In this document: piece by piece, positions 1 to 8,984 of the stretch
Numbering within the stretch: position 1 is the first letter of the stretch
Layout of the letters: each line of letters starts with the position of its first letter
Origin: Frigoriglobus tundricola
GTDB lineage: Bacteria; Planctomycetota; Planctomycetia; Gemmatales; Gemmataceae
Direction: 5' to 3'
Length of the DNA stretch: 64,000 bases
NCBI RefSeq assembly: GCF_013128195.2
Contig: NZ_CP053452.2
Coordinates: 3,162,001 to 3,226,000, forward strand
The notes under the pieces: model-generated
Database searches by the model: none
What the model saw: the letters and a program-made list of their open reading frames with translations, nothing else
What the model was told of the DNA's origin: nothing
Position numbers and translations under genes: made by a program

Positions 1-2
1 TG

Positions 3-2186
3 ACGAGGGTGGATCAGGATCCGCTCCGAAGGGAGATTCGGACGGCACTCGCGAGTGCCGACGCCGGCCGCCTCCTCGAATTGGCTCGTCACCCAGAGGT
101 GATCGGAGCTAGACCCGAGACGGTGTGCCTCGTCGCCAGTAGCCTCGTCAGTCAGGGTCGTCTTGAAGACAGCATCGCCTTGCTCCGCCGGGCGCACGCC
201 AATCATCAGACAGACATCTTGATTAACTTTAAACTCGCAGACTATTTGACCGATCTAAAGAAGCCTCGGAATGATGAGGCACTCCCACACTACATGGCGG
301 CCCTTAGCGGCTGGCCAACGAATTCGCTCATTGCGACGGAGATGTCTCGTTGTTACAGAATGTTGGCAGATAAGTCGGACGATCGGCGCGACGAGTTTCG
401 CGATCGGGCATCGCGACTGACCGACTTCGCCATCAAACTGGACCCCGAGAACGTCGAAGCGCTTTGCGCGTTAGCCGAGTTGTACGACAGCGGCGGCAAA
501 ACAGAAATCGCAGAACAAACAGTCCGGAGGGCTTTGCAAATCGATCCTCGAAGCACGCGGAGCTATAAATTGCTCGCCGTACTTCTTAACGATTGTCAAA
601 AATTCGCTGAGGCCGAATCGGAAGCTCGGGCGGGGATCGCCATCTCGCCCGCGATCAGTAGCCTGTGGCAGGTTCTTGGTGACGCGCTTCGTGGACAAAA
701 ACAATACTCCGCCGCAGAAGCGGCTTGCCGTGAAGCGGTTCGACTCAATCCGAATGAAAGCGATAACTGGTATTCACTAGCGCTAGTGCTTTCAGATTCG
801 GACAAGAATGATGAGGCCGAAAAAGCGATCCGGGAGTCAATCCGCCTTTCCCCCGGACAAGGTTGCGATCACGACTTGCTGGGGACAATTTTATGCGATC
901 TAGGCCGTTTAGATGAATCAGTTACAGAATATCAACGAGCGATCGACTTGGAACCGACCGAGGCTACTTACTATTGCAACCTGGGGCAAACGCGCGAGCA
1001 ACAGGGGCGATTGGACAAAGCTGAAGTCGCGTACCGGAAGGCCATCGAGATCGACCCCAAGTACGCCGCGCCCCACAACAACCTCGGAATCCTCCTTCGG
1101 CGGAACGGAGACCTGACCGGGGCCGAGGCCGCGTACCGGAAGGCCATCGAGATCGACCCGAAGTACGCCACCGCCCACAACAACCTCGGAATCCTCCTTG
1201 AGAAGAGCGGAAACCTGACCGGGGCCGAGGCCGCGTTCCGGAAGGCCATCGAGATCGACCCGAAGGACGCCGCGCCCCACAACAACCTCGGAAGCCTCCT
1301 TCGGCGGAACGGAGACCTGACCGGGGCCGAGGCCGCGTTCCGGAAGGCCATCGAGATCGACCCGAAGTACGCCGCGCCCCACAACAACCTCGGAAGCCTC
1401 CTTGAGCGGAGCGGAGACCTGACCGGGGCCGAGGCCGCGTTCCGGAAGGCCATCGAGATCGACCCGAAGGACGCCACCGCCCACAGCAACCTCGGGATCA
1501 CCCTTCAGCAGAGCGGAAACCTGACCGGGGCCGAGGCCGCGTTCCGGAAGGCCATCGAGATCAACATGAACAATGCTGAATACCGCCGCATGCTTGAAAG
1601 GGTAAAGCGGTGGCGCGCAGCGCTGCCTCGGCTCGCCCCGGTGGTTGACGGGGCAGACCCGGCAGATGCGACTGAAGCCCTTGCCCTTGCCAATCTTTGT
1701 GGTCAACCGTTCCAGAAGCGATACGCTCTTGCGGTCCAACTGTACCGCAAGGCGTTCGAACTAGATCCCACCCGAGCAGACGACTTAGTTTGGGCGCACC
1801 GCTACAACGCCGCTTGTTATGCCGCTCGGGCAGGGTGTGGGGACGGAGTAGACGCCCGTACTCTCACACCCGAACAGAAAATCGCAATTCGCGCCCAGGC
1901 TCTCGCGTGGCTGCAAGCCGATCTGGCCCTGAGGCGACGACAAGCCGAAAATGGAGGCAAAGACCGTACAGAATTTTTCGCCAAACTGTCCCACTGGCTA
2001 ATCGACCCCGACTTCGAGAATGTCCGACACCCGTTCCTCTCTTTGGCTGTTCTACCCACCGCCGAGGTGCGCGAGTGGCAGGTGTTCTGGAGAGAAGTCC
2101 GCGGTCTTCGAGACCGCACCGTGCCACCCTCGATCGCTCCGCCCCCACGACCCGGTCGGCCGGTGGGTGTTCGTCCTCCTTTATAG
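3..2186 (+). CDS. TPR-repeat protein, probable C-terminal half of a Ser/Thr kinase-TPR protein (5' end off window)
   Basis: The frame is open to the left edge; the first possible start is a GTG at position 9 without a usable ribosome binding site, so the gene probably begins upstream. The visible part is tetratricopeptide repeats, with five or six nearly identical 34-residue units in the middle (about residues 335-520). The last 200 residues resemble the conserved tail that follows the TPR array in Gemmata-type kinase/TPR proteins (motifs RYNAACYAARAGCG, ALAWLQADL, HWLIDPDFENVR). TPRs bind partner proteins. That a kinase domain lies upstream is inferred from the family, not seen. Confidence 0.8.
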   Translation, partial: TRVDQDPLRREIRTALASADAGRLLELARHPEVIGARPETVCLVASSLVSQGRLEDSIALLRRAHANHQTDILINFKLADYLTDLKKPRNDEALPHYMAALSGWPTNSLIATEMSRCYRMLADKSDDRRDEFRDRASRLTDFAIKLDPENVEALCALAELYDSGGKTEIAEQTVRRALQIDPRSTRSYKLLAVLLNDCQKFAEAESEARAGIAISPAISSLWQVLGDALRGQKQYSAAEAACREAVRLNPNESDNWYSLALVLSDSDKNDEAEKAIRESIRLSPGQGCDHDLLGTILCDLGRLDESVTEYQRAIDLEPTEATYYCNLGQTREQQGRLDKAEVAYRKAIEIDPKYAAPHNNLGILLRRNGDLTGAEAAYRKAIEIDPKYATAHNNLGILLEKSGNLTGAEAAFRKAIEIDPKDAAPHNNLGSLLRRNGDLTGAEAAFRKAIEIDPKYAAPHNNLGSLLERSGDLTGAEAAFRKAIEIDPKDATAHSNLGITLQQSGNLTGAEAAFRKAIEINMNNAEYRRMLERVKRWRAALPRLAPVVDGADPADATEALALANLCGQPFQKRYALAVQLYRKAFELDPTRADDLVWAHRYNAACYAARAGCGDGVDARTLTPEQKIAIRAQALAWLQADLALRRRQAENGGKDRTEFFAKLSHWLIDPDFENVRHPFLSLAVLPTAEVREWQVFWREVRGLRDRTVPPSIAPPPRPGRPVGVRPPL
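1012..1569 (+). repeat. Tandem 102-bp repeats encoding identical TPR units
   Basis: A 102-bp unit, exactly one 34-residue TPR, recurs more than five times with only a few base changes. The block AAGGCCATCGAGATCGACCC recurs at about 102-bp spacing. The flanking TPRs are diverged in sequence, so the near-identity points to recent expansion by slippage or unequal recombination. Confidence 0.9.
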
Positions 2187-2214
2187 CAAAATAGCAAAGG
2201 ACGACGTTTGCACT

Positions 2215-2572
2215 TCGCGACCGTCGGAATTGGTCAGCAGATCTCGTTAATTCATCCCACATGGTCTGAACTTTCCGCCGAAGATAAACCTGTCGGCGGA
2301 CACGGCTGCTTGGAACTGACCGCCGCTGCAATCTCCGACGGGCTTCTCTCTTCCAATTGCATGCTGAGGATCGGACGGTCTTCCACTGGCAACCGAGCCG
2401 TCAAACAAACTACCAAATCCGTCAGCTCGGCCACTTCTTCCGGGGTTGGTTCTCGATTCACAGCGATCCAGCCGTCTGGCCCGCTGCTGCCGTCCGGATC
2501 CCTGGTCTCCCGCCGAACGCCCTGGAACGACATATCGCCAAGTTGCATGACGTCCTCCATTTTCCCAGCCAC
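2215..2572 (-). pseudogene. Remnant of an ECF sigma factor (region 4 only, frameshifted)
   Basis: Read on the minus strand, the frame from 2572 gives a sigma-70 region 4-like stretch: EPTPEEVAELTDLV, then LPVEDRPILSMQLEERSP and SEIAAAVSS. The homology then moves to another frame (RVRRQVYLRRKVQTMWDEL), so one frameshift lies near 2310. The expected helix-turn-helix of planctomycete ECF factors is spread over both frames. Region 2 and the whole 5' half are absent. I read it as a decayed sigma factor fragment. The assignment comes from motif memory and is not certain. Confidence 0.55.
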
Positions 2573-2700
2573 GTTAGCCGCTCGCTGTGGGAAAAGGAAA
2601 AAAATCCCCGCCGGTGCGAGTTAACAGCCCGGATCGGCATTTACCGCGTGAGGGGCTCGCACCGGGCGACCCCAAAAGACGACCCAACGGAGGATGACTC

Positions 2701-3066
2701 ATGTTCCGAAACGTGGCCCTGCTCGCGGCGCCGCTGGTGGCCCTGGTGGCCCCCGCGGTCGCGGAGGCCGGCAACGCCCCCATCAAGATCCGAAACGGCA
2801 CCACCCAGGACATCTACGTCACGGTGGACGCGACCAACCGCGGCCTGAAGGGCCCGACGAAGGTGATGAAGGACGGTCGCACCGCCGTCCTCATCTCACC
2901 CAACGCCCAGGGCGTCGCGACCGAGACCTGCCAGTTCGACAAGGTCACCCTGGTGTGCTACGACAAGGACGGGAACCGCCTCGGCGACGAGGGGTTCATC
3001 ATCGTCCCACTAGGTCCTTGGAGGTGGGAGCGCAAGTGGAACGGCGCCAAGTTCGTCGACGACTAA
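2701..3066 (+). CDS. Small secreted protein of unknown function
   Basis: This 121-residue protein starts with a clear signal peptide (MFRNVALLAAPLVALVAPAV, then AEA before a likely cleavage site). The rest is a single small beta-rich domain with two cysteines. GGAGG lies just upstream of the ATG, supporting the start. No family is recognised. Its neighbour on the left is a sigma factor remnant, so there is no functional context. Confidence 0.75.
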   Translation: MFRNVALLAAPLVALVAPAVAEAGNAPIKIRNGTTQDIYVTVDATNRGLKGPTKVMKDGRTAVLISPNAQGVATETCQFDKVTLVCYDKDGNRLGDEGFIIVPLGPWRWERKWNGAKFVDD

Positions 3067-3353
3067 TGTCCGGCACGCTCCTTCACCACTTCGTCGAAGC
3101 GATCGGATAACTCGCGCGCCCGCGCAGCGCGCGATCGGCAACCGCGTCGTCGGTCAATCGCGGCGCGAACTCACGAAGAGCGGCAACCAGCCGTTCGACG
3201 AGCGGGTTCATTGCGACCCTCCCGGCGGGATGCGCCACCGTTTCCGTGAGTGCATGTGTGCCCCTACCGTCCGGCGCGGGGTGGGCTCGCGATCGCGGTC
3301 CTCGCGCGGTCTATTTGGGGTACGCCATGACTCGGCCGATTAAAGTGAGATTA

Positions 3354-3515
3354 TCACTTCCCCGGTTTGTCATCCCCGGCGGACGTGGATAGCTCGATGC
3401 TGTCTTTCGACGCCCGACCGCGAAATCTTCGGCCTAAAAACAGGGCCACTGTCGCCGGCGTGCCGATGGTCACACACACCATCGCCACCACACCCAAAAC
3501 TAATGCGTCGCTCAT
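3354..3515 (-). CDS. Small membrane protein, 53 aa
   Basis: The ATG is preceded on the minus strand by GGGAGGT with good spacing. The product has one N-terminal membrane segment (VLGVVAMVCVTIGTPATVAL) followed by a short charged, arginine- and serine-containing tail. Function is unknown. It follows another small membrane protein on the same strand (3680-3886) by 164 bp, and both have strong ribosome binding sites, so they may be co-expressed. Confidence 0.6.
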   Translation of the reverse strand: MSDALVLGVVAMVCVTIGTPATVALFLGRRFRGRASKDSIELSTSAGDDKPGK

Positions 3516-3679
3516 CTCGGTTACCTCCCTACTTCGGCCCCGCGAGCGGGGCGTTCTCGATGACCCGAAGATACCCGCTACCCACAGCCCGCCGGCGGCG
3601 CGGCTGCTGCGGTATATTTGCTCCAGCCCCCTTCCGCTCCACCCACCTGCCTCGGGCGCGACAACGCCCCGCTGCCCGA

Positions 3680-3886
3680 TCACTTGCCGCGCCTCTTTTT
3701 CTTCTGCTTCGGCCGTTTTTTCGTTTGGGCCTTCGGTGCCGTCCTGCCTTCTGCCTCGGTTTTGCCCGCAGGATGTACCTCGACACCAAACCCAAAGCCC
3801 CAGAGCTTGAGCCGGCGGCCGAGGAGCAATGCGGTAACGAGTACGGTGGCCAAGTACGGCCACGGTTGGTTTGTCATTTCGCTCAC
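3680..3886 (-). CDS. Small membrane protein with lysine-rich tail, 68 aa
   Basis: I chose the GTG at 3886 because GAGGAGA lies 8 bases upstream; an ATG three codons in is the alternative. One membrane segment (YLATVLVTALLLG) is followed by a short linker and a very basic C-terminus (KKRPKQKKKRRGK) that would face the cytoplasm or bind nucleic acid. Function is unknown. Confidence 0.55.
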   Translation of the reverse strand: MSEMTNQPWPYLATVLVTALLLGRRLKLWGFGFGVEVHPAGKTEAEGRTAPKAQTKKRPKQKKKRRGK

Positions 3887-4304
3887 TGAATGATCTCCTC
3901 GAAGTCTTCTGGTCGGTCGTGCTCGGTGGTGAGTGTCGCACCTACCCGCCCGGTGATCTCTTTGCCCGAAACCTGCTTCGTGTCCCGGCGCTGGTCATCG
4001 ACCATACAAGGGACACGGAGGCCGGATCGAACCGGGGCGGCACGTCGCTCGCAAGCGCGGGTTGTGGTGGCGCGTCGGTCGGCTGCGGCGTGTGGCCCCG
4101 TACCCTAAAGCCCGTATCGATTCCCGCGCTGATTGCGGACCAACGCCGGTCCCGCCGACCTCGCAATGCGAAGAAGCCAAGGGGCCGTTAAAACTGAAAA
4201 AAAAAGCGCCCGCGAAGGAATGTCGCGGGCAGCATCCGGTGTATTTGCTCATTGCCCTGGCTCACGCTGCCAGGGAGAGCTTCAACGTGTTAAGGAGGTG
4301 AGAA
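3887..4304. other. Intergenic stretch with no convincing gene
   Basis: No frame here has both a plausible start with a ribosome binding site and protein-like composition. The only clear structure is the hairpin with an adjoining A/T run at 4197-4230. Confidence 0.5.
4197..4230 (-). terminator. Intrinsic terminator, minus strand
   Basis: GCCCGCGA (4208-4215) and TCGCGGGC (4223-4230) form a perfect 8-bp stem with a 7-base loop. On the minus strand the stem is followed by a run of nine T. It would stop transcription coming from the minus-strand DUF1016 gene ending at 4697, or antisense to 4305-4487. Confidence 0.75.
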
Positions 4305-4487
4305 GTGAACGCTAAGCAACTGGTCGGTGCATTCCTGGCCGGTACGGTTCTGTGGTTCGAAACGGTTCACGCCGACGACCACCGGTTACCACACCACCAC
4401 GAAGAGACCCCAAATCCGGGGAGCTTTATCGGCTCAACCGTGGTGGTGCCGGCGAGCGGCGTCGCGACTCCGTGGTTCGGACAGTAG
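4305..4487 (+). CDS. Small exported histidine-containing protein, 60 aa
   Basis: The GTG start follows AAGGAGGTGAGA, an almost ideal Shine-Dalgarno sequence. Residues 1-23 form a signal peptide ending in VHA before DD. The mature part is short and carries a histidine cluster (DDHRLPHHHEE) that could bind metal. Function is unknown. Confidence 0.6.
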   Translation: MNAKQLVGAFLAGTVLWFETVHADDHRLPHHHEETPNPGSFIGSTVVVPASGVATPWFGQ

Positions 4488-4696
4488 ATGTCTGCCCGCC
4501 CGCGTCAGCGACCTATCCGTCCGACGCGACGCTTCTTGGCGCACCCAATCGTCTCGATTTCATAGTGCAGTCGCGTGGCGCGATTGCGATTCGCTCGACA
4601 CCGTCGAGCGAATTTCCCAGCCCAGTTAAAATGAGTCAGGTGATGCCCTCGGATTCACACTCGATGCCGCGTTCGCGCGGCTCGCGACCACGGGGA

Positions 4697-5785
4697 TCAT
4701 TCCGGGGCGGGTATTGCTTTGGCCTGCTCCAGCGCGGCCTTGAGCTGCTTCGGGTCAGGGAGTTGGCCGCGGAACGCGGCGGGCAGGGTCTCGACCAGCC
4801 GGGTCACGTAGCTCGCCACCCCGACCGGCTTCTTCAGGTCACGCAGTGCGTACTCGGCCACCACCTCGTTGCGCGACTTGCACAGCACGATGCCGATCGA
4901 CGGCTGGTCGTCGGGGTGCCGAAGCAGATCATCGACGGTCGAGAGGTAGAAGTTCATCTTGCCCGCGAACTCCGGCTTGAAGGGTACCGCCTTCAAATCG
5001 ATAACCACAAACGCCCGAAGTTTCAGGTGGTAGAAGAGCAGATCGACGGTGAAGTCTTCCCCGCCGACTTCGAGCGGCACCTGCTGGCCGACGAAGGCGA
5101 AGCCGGCTCCGAGTTCGAGCAGGAACTGGCGGATGTGGGCGAGCAGCCCGGCCTCCAGTTCGCGCTCCTGGTGCTCGGCGGTCAGTCTCAGAAAATCGAA
5201 CGTGAGGGGGTCTTTTAGGGCCGCGCGGGCGAGGTCGGATTGCGGCGGCGGGAGGGTCAGGTCGAAATTGGTAATCGCCTTCCCCTGGCGGGCGTACAAG
5301 TCGGTTTCGATCTGGTGGACGAGAACGGGTCGGGACCACCCGTATTGCACGGCCGCCCGGGCGTACCACTCCCGCTGCTTCGGGGCCTTGAGGGCTTCCA
5401 ACAGGGTGATGTTGTGCCCCCAGGGGATTTGTGCAACGACCCGTTGCACAATTTCCTCTTCGGGCCACGCCTCGGCGAACGCGCGCATGTACTTCAGGTT
5501 CCGCGGGGAGTAGCCGCTCGCCCCGGGGAATTCGGTTTGGAGGTCGTGACCGAGGCGGTCGATCACCTTGGCCCCCCATCCCTCAGCCTGCTGCCGGGTC
5601 AGGATTTCCCGGCCGATGTGCCAGTAGAGCATGACCAGTTCGTGGTGAACGGCCACGGCCGCCTTGAGCTGGGCCGACTGGATGCGAGCCTTCAGTTCGT
5701 CGAGCAGTTTCGGATATCCGGCCGGTAGTTCGGCCAGCCGTTTCGCCGGCGGAGGGGATTTCGGGGTGGTTTTCTTCTTGGCCAT
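4697..5785 (-). CDS. DUF1016 / PDDEXK nuclease domain protein (YhcG-like)
   Basis: The 362-residue protein matches the layout of the YhcG/DUF1016 family: an N-terminal alpha-helical DUF1016_N domain (about 25-175) with the YWHIGREI and YSPRNLKYMRAFAEAWP motifs, and a C-terminal PD-(D/E)XK nuclease domain (about 190-340). Visible nuclease motifs are DLLFYH (Asp248) and VIDLK (Asp263, Lys265), followed by KPEFAGKMNFYLSTVDD and HPDDQPSIGIVLCK. Family members sit in defence islands and accessory regions; the biological role is not settled. Full length and apparently intact. Confidence 0.93.
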   Translation of the reverse strand: MAKKKTTPKSPPPAKRLAELPAGYPKLLDELKARIQSAQLKAAVAVHHELVMLYWHIGREILTRQQAEGWGAKVIDRLGHDLQTEFPGASGYSPRNLKYMRAFAEAWPEEEIVQRVVAQIPWGHNITLLEALKAPKQREWYARAAVQYGWSRPVLVHQIETDLYARQGKAITNFDLTLPPPQSDLARAALKDPLTFDFLRLTAEHQERELEAGLLAHIRQFLLELGAGFAFVGQQVPLEVGGEDFTVDLLFYHLKLRAFVVIDLKAVPFKPEFAGKMNFYLSTVDDLLRHPDDQPSIGIVLCKSRNEVVAEYALRDLKKPVGVASYVTRLVETLPAAFRGQLPDPKQLKAALEQAKAIPAPE

Positions 5786-5990
5786 GCTGAGCTTCCCGGT
5801 GAATTGCCCGGCACACTACCAGTGGCCGTAAACGAGAGCAAGCGGAGAGGCGGGCTCCTCGTCACGGTCCTCACGTTCGTTGCCATCCGTCGCATTTAAC
5901 ACCCGGGTCCGAGCACGAACCGCGTAGCGCGTGAAGCAACGGCGCGGCGCCGTCGATTCCCTCTCCGGTTCCCATCCGCGAGGGGCGACG

Positions 5991-6380
5991 ATGTTCGACT
6001 TTTCGGTGCGACTGCGGGAAGACGCTCACCTCCTGTCGCTGCTGTCGCATTACGCCCGGCTGGGGTCCGAGGATCGGACGGTTTGGCAGGATCGGCTGAT
6101 GCAAATGGACGGGGCCGCGCCCGAACGACTCACGGTCCTGCACGGCGAGTTGATTGCCTTCGACGCGATCGAGCAGAACACCGGCGGAGCGCGCTTACTC
6201 CCGGACGGAACCCTTTCGATGTGCTACCGGATCACGCGGCACGGGCTGGGGGCATTTCGATGCTTGCACGGCATCGAGGCGGTCGAGGAATCGTCCGAGC
6301 CGAAGGAGCCGGCACCGTCGCGATTGGGCCGGAAGAAACTGGGAAGGATCGAAGCCTCTGGCGCGGCAGCTTCGGAGTAG
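5991..6380 (+). CDS. Conserved hypothetical protein, 129 aa
   Basis: I start it at the ATG at 5991 (MFDFSVRLRED) because GAGGGG lies upstream and the in-frame extension to 5931 has biased, non-protein-like composition. Residues 1-95 look like a compact helical domain (AWQ-like WQDRLMQMDGA, then LHGELIAFDAIEQNTG). I recall similar proteins in Gemmata-type genomes, but no function is known. Confidence 0.65.
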   Translation: MFDFSVRLREDAHLLSLLSHYARLGSEDRTVWQDRLMQMDGAAPERLTVLHGELIAFDAIEQNTGGARLLPDGTLSMCYRITRHGLGAFRCLHGIEAVEESSEPKEPAPSRLGRKKLGRIEASGAAASE

Positions 6381-6508
6381 AACACACCAGAGCCGAGAAG
6401 CCGGTCCGGCGTCAGAAATCATGTGCCTTCTTCTGCCACGACCTCGTCGCCCAATGGGTTCGGCCGAGCAGCCGGTGGCCCCGGCCCGCTCGAATTTGTC
6501 CGGGTCGA

Positions 6509-6724
6509 TTATCGCTCTCCCGTTACCCGTTCGCTCCACCTCGGCCGCTCGCCCGCCGCGCCCTTCAGCGTGTCCAACTCGGTGCGCAGGCGGGCGATCT
6601 CCTCGCGCTGACGCTCGATGATTTGGTAGGCCAGCCGCTCCCGCGGCTTGCCCGCGAGTAACCACTTGTAGTGCTTGAGGAACGCCGCCACCTGGGCGTC
6701 CGGGATCAGGTATCGCTTGGCCAT
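6509..6724 (-). CDS. Small coiled-coil protein, 71 aa
   Basis: GAGGTGAG precedes the ATG on the minus strand. The product is helical, with a C-terminal heptad-like region (IIERQREEIARLRTELDTLKG) predicted to form a coiled coil. Function is unknown. The neighbouring genes (5991-6380 and 6901-7563) are on the other strand. Confidence 0.55.
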   Translation of the reverse strand: MAKRYLIPDAQVAAFLKHYKWLLAGKPRERLAYQIIERQREEIARLRTELDTLKGAAGERPRWSERVTGER

Positions 6725-6900
6725 CTCACCTCTGTAGCACCTCCAACTTTTCCTTTCAACCGTCCCGAGAACGCGCTACCACTGTCCGCGTTTGTGCGGC
6801 TTTTGTCGCGTTCCGTTGGACGGTCCAGCGGAACGAAGTGGGCCGGGCGGGTGCTTGCAACACCCCCCGGCCCGTGGCCCTGTCGTTGAGGGACAGAGCG

Positions 6901-7563
6901 ATGGCTACGTTACGCGCGCTGTTGGCGCTGGGCAACGCCAAACTGGGCACGGCGATTCACCACTTCGATCTTGAAGCGGTCTCGACGTGCCCCGGTCGAT
7001 CGAGCCTCTGCGAGTCGGTCTGTTACGCCCGTCGCGGACGCTTTCACGTGGGTCCGGTACGGAACCGACTGCGCTGGTGCCTGCGGCAGTCCCGGCGCAC
7101 GGACTTTGCCGACCGCATGGTCAGCGAGGTGCGGCGCAAGGGGGCTCTGGTGGTTCGGGTTCACGTATCCGGGGATTTCTACGCCCGCGAGTACGCGGCC
7201 CAGTGGCTCTCGGTGTTCCGCCGGTGCCACGCGACCACGTTTTACTTCTACACCCGCTCTTGGCGCGTGGCAGAAGTGGCGCCGGTGCTGGAGCAGATGG
7301 CGGGACTGGAGAACGTCCGTGCGTGGTATTCGGCGGACGTCGAAACTGGACTGCCCGAACCTCTTCCCAAGGGGGTGCGGGTCGCCTGGCTCCAGACTGC
7401 GGCCGACGATCCCGTGACGGGCGACCTTGTGTTCCGGGACCGTCCGGTTCGCCCGACGCCCCTGCCCGGGTTCGGTCTGCCGGTGGTGTGCCCGAGTGAG
7501 ACCCCGGTCGGTCATCGACAAGGGGTCAACTGCGGCAATTGCGGTCACTGCTGGCGAGCGTGA
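6901..7563 (+). CDS. GP88-family protein (phage gene product 88-like)
   Basis: The 220-residue protein matches what I know of the gp88 family found in phages and plasmids: a region around LGNAKLGTAIHHFDLEA, a CPG...C...CYARRG cysteine cluster, and a C-terminal NCGNCGHCW cluster that looks like a metal or Fe-S site. The ATG at 6901 is preceded by GAGGGA. The function of the family is unknown. A strong terminator follows directly. Its presence fits an element-borne accessory region. Confidence 0.75.
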   Translation: MATLRALLALGNAKLGTAIHHFDLEAVSTCPGRSSLCESVCYARRGRFHVGPVRNRLRWCLRQSRRTDFADRMVSEVRRKGALVVRVHVSGDFYAREYAAQWLSVFRRCHATTFYFYTRSWRVAEVAPVLEQMAGLENVRAWYSADVETGLPEPLPKGVRVAWLQTAADDPVTGDLVFRDRPVRPTPLPGFGLPVVCPSETPVGHRQGVNCGNCGHCWRA

Positions 7564-7570
7564 CCGCGAA

Positions 7571-7603
7571 CCCCACGCCCGTCATTGGGCGTGGGGTTTC
7601 CTT
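7571..7603 (+). terminator. Intrinsic terminator after the GP88-family gene
   Basis: CCCCACGCCC (7571-7580) pairs perfectly with GGGCGTGGGG (7587-7596) around a 6-base loop, followed by TTTCCTTT. It lies 8 bp after the stop codon. Confidence 0.88.
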
Positions 7604-7663
7604 TCTCGCCGGCGATGGCAGGACGCCCGCTTGGGTTCCGAGGACCGACCGGCGCAATCACGG

Positions 7664-8053
7664 TCAAAAGTCGCCGCGGGATCGGGTCTCTTCAGTCACC
7701 AGGCGGCCGGCGTAGATCCGCTCGCAGAAACCCGGCCGGCTTTCCGGCGACGGCTCCACGGGCAAACGATCCGTAGATTGCGGCGCTCGGGCGACCTCCG
7801 CGCGCTGCACCCGCGGTTCGCCTTCCGTCCGCTCCGCGGGGATCCAGGCGGCCACGGTCGCCCCGACACTCATGCTCCCGAGCACGGCCCCGCCCAGGGC
7901 GAGAAGGGGAAACGTCTCGGCCAGCCCGGTGAGGTCGAGCCAGCCGCTCGCGTCCAGCCCGAGGGCCAGGACCGTCAGGATTGCGGCCACGGCAACGCTC
8001 ACACGGGCCACCGCCGAGTCCGCCAGGTCGAAGAGATCACCGATCCGATACAT
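7664..8053 (-). CDS. Small two-segment membrane protein, 129 aa
   Basis: I start at the ATG at 8053; the frame stays open upstream but the added sequence is arginine/proline-rich and overlaps the plus-strand gene at 8263. Two membrane segments are visible (VSVAVAAILTVLALGL and FPLLALGGAVLGSMSVGATVAAW), then a polar cytoplasmic tail. The ribosome binding site is weak, so the start is uncertain. Function is unknown. Confidence 0.5.
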   Translation of the reverse strand: MYRIGDLFDLADSAVARVSVAVAAILTVLALGLDASGWLDLTGLAETFPLLALGGAVLGSMSVGATVAAWIPAERTEGEPRVQRAEVARAPQSTDRLPVEPSPESRPGFCERIYAGRLVTEETRSRGDF

Positions 8054-8262
8054 CGGCCCAGAATAGATCGTCTTGGCGAGATGCCAAGCGAAAAATCGCA
8101 TCCGGTTCGGCAAGCAGAGTGTCCGTCGCCACCGGGCGGAAACCGTTCGCCTCACCCCCCTGAAAAGCGGTTGTCGCGGCAGAGCGAAGGCGGCGGCCGA
8201 AATCGCTTGAAACCAGTTCAGACCGTCACGAAACGGTAACAATTCAGGAGTACACTGACGGG

Positions 8263-8469
8263 ATGAGTGATTGTTTTGCCCGTCCCACCGCCAACGAAAA
8301 CCGCGATCCGTGCGCGACGCTGAGTGGCGCGTATTTCCATTTGCTGCGGGCGCGGGCACACCTGCGGCGACAGAATGCGACGAGGATGACCGCGGAGCAG
8401 TTTCGCGAGTGGCGGGCGGCGCTGGGCAACGTCGAAGGGGTGATGCGGGAGATCGAACCGCGACTTTAG
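8263..8469 (+). CDS. Small hypothetical protein, 68 aa
   Basis: CAGGAGT lies upstream of the ATG. The product is soluble and helical, rich in arginine and alanine (YFHLLRARAHLRRQNATRM). No family is recognised and no partner gene is evident. Confidence 0.5.
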   Translation: MSDCFARPTANENRDPCATLSGAYFHLLRARAHLRRQNATRMTAEQFREWRAALGNVEGVMREIEPRL

Positions 8470-8516
8470 GGATCAGATAGAAGTGAAAGGGCGCGGCAGC
8501 GGCGCCGCGCCCGGTG

Positions 8517-8819
8517 CTACCGCTCAATGTCTCGTTCGCGCAGCTTGTCGCGTCCCTGATCGGCTTCCCCGTCCGACTCCGGCCGCGGTCCGGTGCCGCC
8601 GGGAAACAGGCCGCCGAGATCGCCGGCGCTGTGCTCCTGAGGGCCGCTCAGTCCGACCCGGGCGGCGGCCCGGATCGCATCCCGGGCTTTGGCTCGGAGG
8701 GCGTCTTCCGCTGGCGTATCCCGATCCGGGGCGGAGTTGATGGGCGGCGCTGGCGGATCTCCACGATCCCGGTCCGGAGCAAATCCCAGATAGTGCTTCA
8801 GTCGGTCCCACGCGCTCAT
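8517..8819 (-). CDS. Small polar hypothetical protein, 100 aa
   Basis: The ATG at 8819 follows CAGGAG. An in-frame start at 8966 exists, but it would make the protein read through the palindromic repeat at 8835-8902, so I prefer 8819. The N-terminus (MSAWDRLKHYLGF) is amphipathic; the rest is charged and probably disordered. It is the last of a run of small minus-strand genes that begins with the coupling protein. Confidence 0.5.
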   Translation of the reverse strand: MSAWDRLKHYLGFAPDRDRGDPPAPPINSAPDRDTPAEDALRAKARDAIRAAARVGLSGPQEHSAGDLGGLFPGGTGPRPESDGEADQGRDKLRERDIER

Positions 8820-8834
8820 GCTCGGCTCCTGAAG

Positions 8835-8902
8835 CCGGTTATCCACGGGCGGGCTGCACTGGTCAGTCGGATAGCCGACTTCGCCCGCCCGTGGATAACC
8901 GG
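8835..8902. repeat. Palindromic intergenic repeat, copy 1
   Basis: The 20-base arms (8835-8854 and 8883-8902) are perfect inverted repeats starting CCGGTTATCCACGGG. Inside is a second stem, AGTCGG/CCGACT, around ATAG. A close copy lies at 9216-9279. The two-stem design resembles REP/REPIN-type elements. Confidence 0.85.
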
Positions 8903-8984
8903 AACCACCTTCCGTGCCCTTCGGGTTCAGAACAGCGGCCTCCTGCGGGGCTTTGTTCTGCAACATCTCGACCAGGATGGGTGC

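Noticed and set aside
1012..1569. Possible CRISPR-like array
   Set aside because: Repeats are 102 bp, contiguous and in frame with a TPR protein, without spacers.
918..1739. Minus-strand open frame of 273 codons with strong internal repeats
   Set aside because: It is the antisense of the TPR repeats; its repeats are a by-product of the 102-bp units.
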